Origin: Ruminococcus sp.
GTDB lineage: Bacteria; Bacillota; Clostridia; Oscillospirales; Ruminococcaceae
Length of the DNA: 42,880 nucleotides
Direction of reading: 5' to 3'
Assembly: GCA_017470905.1 (NCBI GenBank)
Contig: JAFUXL010000017.1
Location: forward strand, 1-42,880
How positions within the stretch are numbered: the stretch's first letter is position 1; every line of letters starts with the position of its first letter. The position numbers and the translations under genes are program-made. The notes below the pieces were generated by a model, which saw only the letters and a program-made list of their open reading frames with translations, made no database searches and was not told where the DNA came from. This document shows, one piece after another, positions 31,030 to 38,834 of the stretch.

Positions 31030-33414
31030 TCAGGCTGTCTCCTCTTCCTTTGAGAGAATTTTCTTTATGCAGTTTACAAAAATCGTAAGATAGCGCAGAA
31101 CGGGGTCGGCTATAATCGAGAAATTCACGCATAGGAGAGCGCATTTAAGGCTCATTGCCGAGATACCAAAGAAGCTGCTTGCGAATACCATGCAGATTGC
31201 AAGACCTACCGCACAGAAAATCCATATTCCCCATTTCAGGCTGTTCATGGGCTTGCTAATCATGAATAAAATCATAAGTCCGACAATGCAGAGCAGAATG
31301 GTAGATGCCGTGGCAATGTCGCTTTCTTCCGAGTTGAAAATATTTCCGAATATAACCATGGCGACAACCACAATCGTATCCGTAATGCCCGCAGGGAGGG
31401 CTTTTAGCATTACATTTGTTATGAATTTACCCTTGATTAAATCCCTGTTCGGTATCTGTGACAGCGCAAAGGCAGGCAGTCCGATAGTGAACATACTTAT
31501 AAGCGAAATCTGCGAGGGTTTGAGAGGATATGAAAATCCTATGAAGATAGAAATAACAGAAAGCAGGAGAGAGAAAATATTCTTTACAAGGAAAAGACTT
31601 CCCGAACGTTCGAGGTTATTTACAACCTTTCTGCCCTCCATTACGACATCGGGCATTTTTGCGAAATCCGACTCAAGCAGAACGAGCTGAGATGCCTGAG
31701 CAGCCGCATCACTTCCCGAAGCCATAGCAACCGAACAGTCCGCATCTTTAAGGGCAAGAACATCGTTTACGCCGTCACCCGTCATGGCAACGGTTTTTCC
31801 TGCGGATTTCAAAGCCCTTACGAATTTTCTTTTCTGGTCGGGGGTAACACGTCCGAAAACGGTATATCTCAAAATCGCATCACTTATTGAATTATCCGTT
31901 GTGAGGGTAGAGGCATCTATATAATTTTCGGCATTTTTAATTCCTGCCTGTTTTGCAATTTCCGATACGGTAATGGGATTATCGCCCGAAATTACCTTTA
32001 TTTCAACGCCCTGCTCCGAGAAGAATTTGAATGTATCGGGGGCATTTTTTCTTATGGGATTTGCAAGCGTGATAAAGCAAAGCGGAACTGATTTATTAAC
32101 AAGAGCCTTGCCGTCCAGAATACCGTCATATGCGGCAAAGACAAGCACACGATAGCCTCTGCGGCTTTTTTCCTCGATAGTCTTTCTGTATTCGGATATA
32201 TCGTCTTTAAGGATAAATTCGGGCGCACCGAGAACAAAAGAACCCTCCTCAAACGATGCGCTGCTGTATTTGAACTCCGAGGAAAAACCTGTATATGAGA
32301 CAATTTTTCTTCCCGACGGGCTTTTGAAATAATTCTTCATAGCCGCCATTGTAGCGTTATCGGCGGACTGGCTTGCGGCGAAATCGCTTATAATTGCCGT
32401 GAGTGCCGTGACAGACGCATTTCCCACGGGAATAATATCCGAAACAGCCATATTTCCCTCTGTAATAGTACCCGTCTTATCCACACACAGTACATCTACC
32501 CTTGCAAGCGTTTCGATGCATTTCATATCGTGGACGAGAACTTTTTCCTTTGCAAGCCTCATTGCGCTTATGGCGAGGGTAGTGCTTGCAAGCAGGAACA
32601 ATCCCTCGGGTATCATGCCTATAACAGCGGCAACCATAGACAATATACTTGCCCTGAAATCTGCGCCGTTGAGGACGTACTGCTGGTAGAAAAGGGCTAT
32701 TCCTATGGGGATAATAATTATTCCGACAGTTTTTACAATTCTGTTCAATGAACGTATCATTTCGGACTGTTCGCCGCTTTTGGATTTTTTAGCCTGTATG
32801 GTAAGCTGTGAGATATAGGAGTCTCTGCCGACCTTTTCGAGCCTTGCACGGCAGAAGCCTGAAACTATGAAGCTTCCCGACATAAGGCTGTCGCCCGCAT
32901 TTTTTACAATTTCATCGGACTCACCTGTTAAAAGCGACTCGTTGACCGAAACACTTCCGTCAATTACAACAGCATCCGCACTTATCTGATTGCCTGCACG
33001 GAACACGGCGACATCATCGAGAACGAGGTCTTTAGAGAAAACGCTGACTTCAATCCCGTCACGCATGACGGTAGTAACAGGTGCGTTTAGTACGGATAAT
33101 TTATCGAGGACGGCTTTCGAGCGCAGCTCCTGAATTATACCTATGAGGGCATTTGCTATAATTATAGGCAGAAAGGTCAAATCCCTGTATGAGCCTGTAA
33201 TAATTATCAATACGGCGAGGACGGCAAATATGAAATTGAAATAAGTAAAGACATTATCCCTTACAATTTCGGAGACCGTTTTCGAGGGAGGGTCGGGCGG
33301 AGTATTGTCAAGACCCTGTGCTATTCGTTCCTCCGCCTGTGCAGTAGTAAGACCAACATTCGGGTCGGCATTAAATCTTTCGATTAGGATATTTTCTTCT
33401 TCGTTCATATACAA
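31030..33414 (-). CDS. P-type cation ATPase, CtpE/CaxP-like (PEGL motif)
   Basis: 794 residues. Full P-type set: L-T-G-E-S in the actuator domain, D-K-T-G-T-I-T phosphorylation box, S-G-D-N, and T-G-D-G-V-N-D-V-L-A-L hinge. There are about ten membrane helices, no metal-binding N-terminal domain and no CPC. The M4 helix has P-E-G-L, as in mycobacterial CtpE and pneumococcal CaxP, both linked to Ca2+ transport, rather than the P-E-G-L-P/I-P-x-L of classic P2 pumps. It therefore probably moves Ca2+ or another divalent cation (inference by family). SD GGAAGG eight bases before the first ATG. It is divergent from copA with promoters back to back. Confidence 0.88.
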   Translation of the reverse strand: MYMNEEENILIERFNADPNVGLTTAQAEERIAQGLDNTPPDPPSKTVSEIVRDNVFTYFNFIFAVLAVLIIITGSYRDLTFLPIIIANALIGIIQELRSKAVLDKLSVLNAPVTTVMRDGIEVSVFSKDLVLDDVAVFRAGNQISADAVVIDGSVSVNESLLTGESDEIVKNAGDSLMSGSFIVSGFCRARLEKVGRDSYISQLTIQAKKSKSGEQSEMIRSLNRIVKTVGIIIIPIGIALFYQQYVLNGADFRASILSMVAAVIGMIPEGLFLLASTTLAISAMRLAKEKVLVHDMKCIETLARVDVLCVDKTGTITEGNMAVSDIIPVGNASVTALTAIISDFAASQSADNATMAAMKNYFKSPSGRKIVSYTGFSSEFKYSSASFEEGSFVLGAPEFILKDDISEYRKTIEEKSRRGYRVLVFAAYDGILDGKALVNKSVPLCFITLANPIRKNAPDTFKFFSEQGVEIKVISGDNPITVSEIAKQAGIKNAENYIDASTLTTDNSISDAILRYTVFGRVTPDQKRKFVRALKSAGKTVAMTGDGVNDVLALKDADCSVAMASGSDAAAQASQLVLLESDFAKMPDVVMEGRKVVNNLERSGSLFLVKNIFSLLLSVISIFIGFSYPLKPSQISLISMFTIGLPAFALSQIPNRDLIKGKFITNVMLKALPAGITDTIVVVAMVIFGNIFNSEESDIATASTILLCIVGLMILFMISKPMNSLKWGIWIFCAVGLAICMVFASSFFGISAMSLKCALLCVNFSIIADPVLRYLTIFVNCIKKILSKEEETA

Positions 33415-33555
33415 ATAACCTTCCTTTAAAATATGCTTTTTCTACGAATGAGCATTTTAAAATAATTGACAAAAATTTTTGTATTTTGTTTTTATTATAC
33501 TTTTTTGTATATTATCCCGAACAGTTTTAAGTTTGCTCAATTATAGCTTTATGTC

Positions 33556-33584
33556 ATTATATCATAGTATTAACAAAAATTCAA
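33556..33584 (-). promoter_or_regulatory. Promoter of the CtpE/CaxP-like ATPase gene
   Basis: Minus strand TTGAAT (33579-33584), 17-base spacer, TATAAT (33556-33561). The -35 box is only three bases from that of the copA promoter. Confidence 0.7.
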
Positions 33585-33587
33585 CTC

Positions 33588-33616
33588 TTGCAAAAATTTT
33601 TTCTTTGTGATATAAT
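33588..33616 (+). promoter_or_regulatory. Promoter of copA
   Basis: TTGCAA (33588-33593), 17-base spacer, TATAAT (33611-33616). The leader to the start codon is about 100 bases. Confidence 0.7.
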
Positions 33617-33723
33617 TAACTATGAATTATAATTCGGCAAAGAATAATAAAAACCTTTCCCCGGCAAGCGGCTGAGGAATGATAAAATTAATTATGAATT
33701 ATGCATTAGAAAAGAGGTTTATT

Positions 33724-36219
33724 ATGGAAAAATATGATGTGACGGGTATGAGCTGTGCCGCCTGCTCCGCAAGAGTTGAAAAAGCCGTGTCGTCCGTTGA
33801 GGGCGTTACCTCATGCGCAGTAAATCTCCTGACAAATTCAATGAATGTTGAGGGCAGCGCAAACAGCGAAATTATAATAAAAGCCGTACAGGACGCAGGC
33901 TACGGCGCAAGCCTGCACGGCGAAAAAAATTCCGAAAATATCTCCCATGATACCGATACTGCAAGAATGAAAAACAGACTGATTTCGTCTGTTGTTTTTC
34001 TGATTGTCCTGATGTATATATCAATGGGTCATACGATGTGGAATTTCCCCGTTCCCGGCTTTCTTGACGGAAACTGCATTGCAATCGGCATAGCGGAATT
34101 AATCCTCTCCGCCGTAGTTATGATAATCAACCAGAAATTCTTCATAAGCGGATTTAAAAGCCTTGTTCACAAAGCCCCGAATATGGATACTCTCGTTTCT
34201 GTCGGTTCGGGAGCGTCATTTGTATGGAGCGTGATTGTATTATTTTCCATGACAAAATATCAGCTTGCAGGCGATACGGAAAAGGTAATGCAGGGTATGC
34301 ACGGATTTTATTTCGAGTCCGCCGCAATGATACTTACCCTCATAACGGTCGGAAAAATGCTGGAGGCTCATTCAAAGGGAAAGACCGCAGATGCATTAAA
34401 ATCCCTCATGAAGCTTGCTCCCGAAACTGCTGTAATCGAGCGTGACGGAAAGGAAATAACCATTCCGGCATCACAGATAAAAAAGGACGATATATTCTTA
34501 GTCCGCCCCGGAGACAGAATACCAGCCGACGGTATTGTCATAAGCGGCAGCAGTGCGGTGAATGAGTCCTCCCTCACGGGCGAAAGCATACCATCCGAAA
34601 AATCCGCAGGAAGCGAAGTCTCTGCGGCTGCCGTTAATTTAACGGGATTTATGAAATGCAGGGCTGTCAGGGTCGGAGAGGAGACAAATTTCTCAAAGAT
34701 AATAAAGCTTGTCGAGGACGCATCGGCAACCAAAGCCCCTATCGCAAAAATTGCCGATAAGGTATCGGGAGTATTCGTCCCCACGGTTATAATCATCGCA
34801 TTAATCACAACTGCCGTATGGCTTATTGCAGACAAAGATACGGGCTATGCGCTCGCAAGGGGAATATCCGTCCTTGTGATAAGCTGTCCGTGCGCACTTG
34901 GACTTGCCACACCTGTCGCCATAATGGTCGGAAACGGCATGGGCGCAAAAAACGGCATACTATTCAAGACGGCTGTATCCCTTGAGGAAACGGGCAAAGC
35001 GCAGATTATCGCCCTCGATAAAACAGGCACGATAACTTCGGGCGAACCGTCCGTTACAGATATTATCCCATACGGAAAATATACAGAAGAAGAATTAATT
35101 AAATATGCCTCGTCAGCAGAAAAAATGAGCGAACACCCCCTCGCCGAAGCCGTTGTCAAATACGCAAATGAGAACAATATATCAACGATTGAGACAGGCA
35201 GTTTCAAGGCACTTTCGGGCAGCGGTATAGAGGCTTGTTGCGGAGATATTAAAATTTCGGGCGGAAGTCTGAGATATATCAGCACTCTGACGGAAATACC
35301 CGATGATATAGTCAGAAAAGCCGATGAACTCTCCGAACAGGGCAAAACTCCGCTGCTGTTCACGGAGAATAATAATTTAATGGGAATAATCGCCGCCGCC
35401 GATACAATCAAGCCCGACAGCAAACAGGCTGTCGGGGAACTCCGCAGTATGGGCTTAAAGGTCATAATGCTAACGGGCGACAACGAAAAAACCGCCCGTG
35501 CGGTAGGAAATGCTGCCGGTGTCGATGAAATTGCCGCAGGTGTTCTCCCCCATGAAAAAGAAAATATTATCCGCCGCCTTAAAAAATCGGGAAAGGTAAT
35601 AATGGCAGGTGACGGAATAAACGATGCTCCTGCCCTCACACGTGCAGATATTGGTATCGCAATAGGTACGGGAACAGACGTTGCAATTGACTGCGCAGAT
35701 GTAGTACTAATGAAAAATAATCTCTGCGACATTCCCTCCGCAATAAGACTCAGCCGTTACGTAATGCGGAATATAAAGCAAAATCTTTTCTGGGCATTTA
35801 TATATAACATCATAGGCATACCGCTTGCGGCCGGCTTATGGATACCGATATTCGGCTGGACGCTCAATCCGATGTTCGGGGCGGCAGCTATGAGCCTTTC
35901 AAGCTTCTGCGTGGTTACTAACGCTCTCAGGCTGAATTTAATAAATATCCACGACACGAAAAAGGACAAGCCCGTTAAAAATCCCGTCACGGATATAAAT
36001 ATAAACGATGACAGGACTAAGCGTACAATTAAGGTAAAAGGCATGATGTGCGGTCATTGCGAAAAACGAGTGCAGGACGCTCTCGAAAAGCTCCCTGCCG
36101 TTGATAACGCTGCGGCTGACCATGAAAAGGGAATTGTTATCCTGTCTCTGAACGGCGAAGTTTCCGACAGCGAACTCAAAACCGCAGTTGAACAGCAAGG
36201 ATATAAGTTTAATGCATAA
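33724..36219 (+). CDS. copA: Copper-exporting P1B-type ATPase with N- and C-terminal HMA domains
   Basis: 831 residues. N-terminal HMA domain with G-M-S-C-A-A-C (Cys11, Cys14); eight membrane helices; S-C-P-C-A-L-G-L-A-T-P in the transport helix; T-G-E-S; D-K-T-G-T-I-T; S-E-H-P-L-A-E; T-G-D-N; G-D-G-I-N-D-A-P-A-L. An extra HMA domain with G-M-M-C-G-H-C-E-K-R-V sits at the C-terminus (about 765-831), as in some clostridial CopA proteins where a copper chaperone is fused on. It exports Cu+. Start ATG 33724 has SD AAAGAGG and the first HMA begins right after; an in-frame ATG at 33679 would add a non-conserved stretch. No copZ or csoR gene is adjacent. Confidence 0.95.
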   Translation: MEKYDVTGMSCAACSARVEKAVSSVEGVTSCAVNLLTNSMNVEGSANSEIIIKAVQDAGYGASLHGEKNSENISHDTDTARMKNRLISSVVFLIVLMYISMGHTMWNFPVPGFLDGNCIAIGIAELILSAVVMIINQKFFISGFKSLVHKAPNMDTLVSVGSGASFVWSVIVLFSMTKYQLAGDTEKVMQGMHGFYFESAAMILTLITVGKMLEAHSKGKTADALKSLMKLAPETAVIERDGKEITIPASQIKKDDIFLVRPGDRIPADGIVISGSSAVNESSLTGESIPSEKSAGSEVSAAAVNLTGFMKCRAVRVGEETNFSKIIKLVEDASATKAPIAKIADKVSGVFVPTVIIIALITTAVWLIADKDTGYALARGISVLVISCPCALGLATPVAIMVGNGMGAKNGILFKTAVSLEETGKAQIIALDKTGTITSGEPSVTDIIPYGKYTEEELIKYASSAEKMSEHPLAEAVVKYANENNISTIETGSFKALSGSGIEACCGDIKISGGSLRYISTLTEIPDDIVRKADELSEQGKTPLLFTENNNLMGIIAAADTIKPDSKQAVGELRSMGLKVIMLTGDNEKTARAVGNAAGVDEIAAGVLPHEKENIIRRLKKSGKVIMAGDGINDAPALTRADIGIAIGTGTDVAIDCADVVLMKNNLCDIPSAIRLSRYVMRNIKQNLFWAFIYNIIGIPLAAGLWIPIFGWTLNPMFGAAAMSLSSFCVVTNALRLNLINIHDTKKDKPVKNPVTDININDDRTKRTIKVKGMMCGHCEKRVQDALEKLPAVDNAAADHEKGIVILSLNGEVSDSELKTAVEQQGYKFNA

Positions 36220-36240
36220 TTCATAATTCATAATTAAATT

Positions 36241-36476
36241 GCCTGCGGCAATTCAGGGGGCTTGGGGGAAAAGCCGCCGCCTTGCCGCAAACGAGCGAAC
36301 GACAGTGAGTGAGTGCGGCAAGACAAAAAGCGGCTGTGTTCCCCCATTCAAGATATTAAATCGCCTGCGGCAATTCAGAGGGCTTGGGGGAAAAGCCGCC
36401 GCCTTGCCGCAAACGATCGAACGACAGTGAGTGAGTGCGGCAAGACAAAAAGCGGCGGCGTTCCCCCATTCAAGAT
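36241..36476. repeat. Two tandem copies (period 122 bp) of a palindromic GC-rich element
   Basis: Copy 1 starts at 36241 and copy 2 at 36363. They are about 114 bases each, with only a handful of substitutions. Each folds end to end: GGGGG with CCCCC, GCCGCCGC with GCGGCGGC (imperfect in copy 1), CTTGCCGCA with TGCGGCAAG. The GC content stands out from the AT-rich flanks. The second copy ends 11 bases before the pullulanase start. Confidence 0.85.
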
Positions 36477-36487
36477 AAGGAGCAAGT

Positions 36488-38641
36488 ATGAAAATAGAGT
36501 ATATTCATGAGCCTACGGACTTGCAGTGCGGTCAGGCTGTAATCGCTATGATAACGGGCAGAAGCACAGACGATGTAATAAAGCTTTTAAACAATGACAG
36601 AGAAACCGACTTGAAGGATATGAAAAATGCCCTTAAATATTACGGCTTTGAAGTATCGGATATGAAAACCCCTGTTCACGACAAGTCACAGCTCCCCGAT
36701 TTATGCATGCTAAGTATTGAAACTCCACGCTGCTGGCACTGGTCATTGTATCATGACGGAATATTCTATGACCCCGAACACGGAGTACTTGACGATTTCC
36801 CTGTATCGGGACGGAAATATTTCTGGGAGATAAAAAGAATATCCGATAAATCCTTTGCGAAAGCCGACAGGAAATATTATTACGGCGGCGAACTCGGTGC
36901 GATATATTCAAAGGAAAAAACGGTCTTTCGTACATGGTCTCCATATGCGGAGAGTATAAAATTAAATCTATATACCGACTGTATTTGCGATGATTTTATA
37001 TCCTGTCCCATGAAAAATACGGGGAACGTATGGGAAACCGAAATAAAAGGCGATTTTGAGGGCTTCTATTATACCTATACCGTAAGAATTTACGGCACCG
37101 AGCATGAAACCATTGATATATACGCAAAATCCGCAGGAGTGAACGGAAAGCGTGGAATGATATTCGACAGCAAAAAGACCAATCCCGAAAACTGGGATAA
37201 GTCCTCCCCTGTCGTTCTTGAAAATTATAACGATGCAGTGATATATGAAATGCACATAAGGGATTTTTCAACGGATATTTCGGGAGATTTCAGATACAGA
37301 GGGAAATTTCTGTCATTCTGCGAGGACAACGAAAGGCTTGATTATATAAAATCGCTCGGTATAACTCATATACACCTTCTGCCCGTCATGGATTTCGCCT
37401 CGGTCGATGAAGCCAACCCGTCATTCAACTGGGGATACGACCCTCTGAATTATAATATCCCGGAGGGTTCGTATTCGACAGACCCCTTTGACGGCAGAAA
37501 AAGAGTTAAAGAATTAAAAGAATTAATCCTGTCCGCCCACAAAAAAAATCTCGGAATAATCCTCGATGTAGTCTATAACCATACATTTTCCGCCGAAAAT
37601 TCGCCATTTTTCAAAATTTTTCCGCATTATTTCCACAGACACGATGAAAACGGATTTTCAAACGGTTCGGGCTGCGGAAACGAAATCGCCACGGAAAGAC
37701 TCATGATGCGCAGATTTATATGCGACAGCCTTTGCTATATCGCAGAGGAATATAAAATTGACGGCTTCAGGTTCGATTTAATGGGGCTTATGGATATAAA
37801 AACTTTGAATTTGTGCGCCGAAAGACTTAAGCTTATAAATCCGAATATCATTCTCTACGGCGAGGGCTGGACGGGAGGTATTTCTTCACTTGACGAGAAA
37901 TTCAGAGCCATGCAGAAAAATGCAGGCCTGCTCCCCGATTTTGCGATGTTTTCGGACTATATAAGAGATACGGTAAAGGGCAGCGTTTTCAATGATTTGG
38001 ACACGGGATATGTAAACGGAAACCATATCGGAGCATATGAGCGCATGAAGTCAGCCCTCTGCGGAAATACCGGTTATATGCCGATAAATTATGTCGAATG
38101 TCACGATAATCTTACATTTTACGATAAGCTGAAAATTTCAATGCCCTGTGCGGACGAAGATGATATTATTTCAGCCGATAAAATGGGGGCGGCAATTATT
38201 ATCTTATCGCAGGGCATACCGTTCATTCAGGCAGGGCAGGAATTTCTGCGCAGCAAGCCGACTGACGGCGGATACGAGCATAACAGCTACAAATCCCCCG
38301 ACAGCGTAAACTCGATAAAATGGGATAATCTGACGAAATACAGGGATATATCTGATTATTACAGGGGGCTTTTCGCCATAAGAAAAAAATATCCCTGTTT
38401 CCGCAGAGCAGATAAAATAAATTTCAGAGACACGGACAACGGCATTATAATCATGAATACAGGTAATTTTATTTTTATAATCAATCCCACGGACGGAGAT
38501 TTTGAGATAAATATCGGCGGCGAAATCCTTGCGGACAAGCACAAAGCCTCGGATATGCCTGTTTATGTCACGGAAAATAATTCAATATGCGAAAGAAAGG
38601 GCATAATTCTTATCCATCTGACTGCACAAAAAAATAAATAA
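36488..38641 (+). CDS. Type I pullulanase (GH13) with N-terminal C39-like cysteine-peptidase domain
   Basis: 717 residues, no signal peptide, so cytoplasmic. Residues 1-115 look like a C39-like papain-fold domain: D-L-Q-C-G-Q-A-V-I-A-M-I-T-G with Cys14, C-W-H-W-S-L-Y-H-D-G with His84, and F-Y-D-P with Asp95. A CBM48-like region (about 130-240) follows, then the GH13 barrel with F-N-W-G-Y-D-P (pullulanase type I signature), D-V-V-Y-N-H, G-F-R-F-D (nucleophile Asp430), Y-G-E-G-W (acid Glu459) and V-E-C-H-D-N (Asp540). It debranches alpha-1,6 links of glycogen, starch or maltodextrins. The frame is continuous across the fusion, and the start has SD AAGGAG. The peptidase-like half is unexpected for a pullulanase. 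Confidence 0.88.
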   Translation: MKIEYIHEPTDLQCGQAVIAMITGRSTDDVIKLLNNDRETDLKDMKNALKYYGFEVSDMKTPVHDKSQLPDLCMLSIETPRCWHWSLYHDGIFYDPEHGVLDDFPVSGRKYFWEIKRISDKSFAKADRKYYYGGELGAIYSKEKTVFRTWSPYAESIKLNLYTDCICDDFISCPMKNTGNVWETEIKGDFEGFYYTYTVRIYGTEHETIDIYAKSAGVNGKRGMIFDSKKTNPENWDKSSPVVLENYNDAVIYEMHIRDFSTDISGDFRYRGKFLSFCEDNERLDYIKSLGITHIHLLPVMDFASVDEANPSFNWGYDPLNYNIPEGSYSTDPFDGRKRVKELKELILSAHKKNLGIILDVVYNHTFSAENSPFFKIFPHYFHRHDENGFSNGSGCGNEIATERLMMRRFICDSLCYIAEEYKIDGFRFDLMGLMDIKTLNLCAERLKLINPNIILYGEGWTGGISSLDEKFRAMQKNAGLLPDFAMFSDYIRDTVKGSVFNDLDTGYVNGNHIGAYERMKSALCGNTGYMPINYVECHDNLTFYDKLKISMPCADEDDIISADKMGAAIIILSQGIPFIQAGQEFLRSKPTDGGYEHNSYKSPDSVNSIKWDNLTKYRDISDYYRGLFAIRKKYPCFRRADKINFRDTDNGIIIMNTGNFIFIINPTDGDFEINIGGEILADKHKASDMPVYVTENNSICERKGIILIHLTAQKNK

Positions 38642-38686
38642 TTTTTTGTATAATCGGTACAAATTGCTGTTTTAAAAGAAAAATCA

Positions 38687-38715
38687 TTGACTATATTTTT
38701 TCAATGATATATAAT
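38687..38715 (+). promoter_or_regulatory. Sigma-A-type promoter of the DUF2079 gene
   Basis: TTGACT (38687-38692), 17-base spacer, TATAAT (38710-38715). The 119-base leader contains a CTGAATT-7-AATTCAG hairpin at about 38761-38781. Confidence 0.65.
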
Positions 38716-38834
38716 ATAAGCTGTAGTGCTTTCCGCTTGTTACTGCGGTATGGCATATGTTCTGAATTATCATTTAATTCAGGGTCAGGTGATGATAATT
38801 TGGTAAAATTTAATACAAGAGGTGGAAAATCCTA

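Larger units (their letters stand above)
33415..33723. other. 309-base divergent promoter region between two P-type ATPase genes
   Basis: Holds the two promoters listed next. The rest is AT-rich leader. The copA side carries an AT-rich palindromic run (TAATTATGAATTATGCATTA, about 33689-33708). No classic CopY or CsoR operator was recognised. Confidence 0.7.

Noticed and set aside
33679-33723. Upstream start for copA
   Set aside because: No SD, an AT-repeat-derived sequence, and the HMA domain begins immediately after ATG 33724, which has an SD.
34845-35732. Long minus-strand frame inside copA
   Set aside because: It is a shadow frame with low-complexity Ser/Pro/Ile-rich translation. The plus-strand frame has all P-type ATPase motifs.
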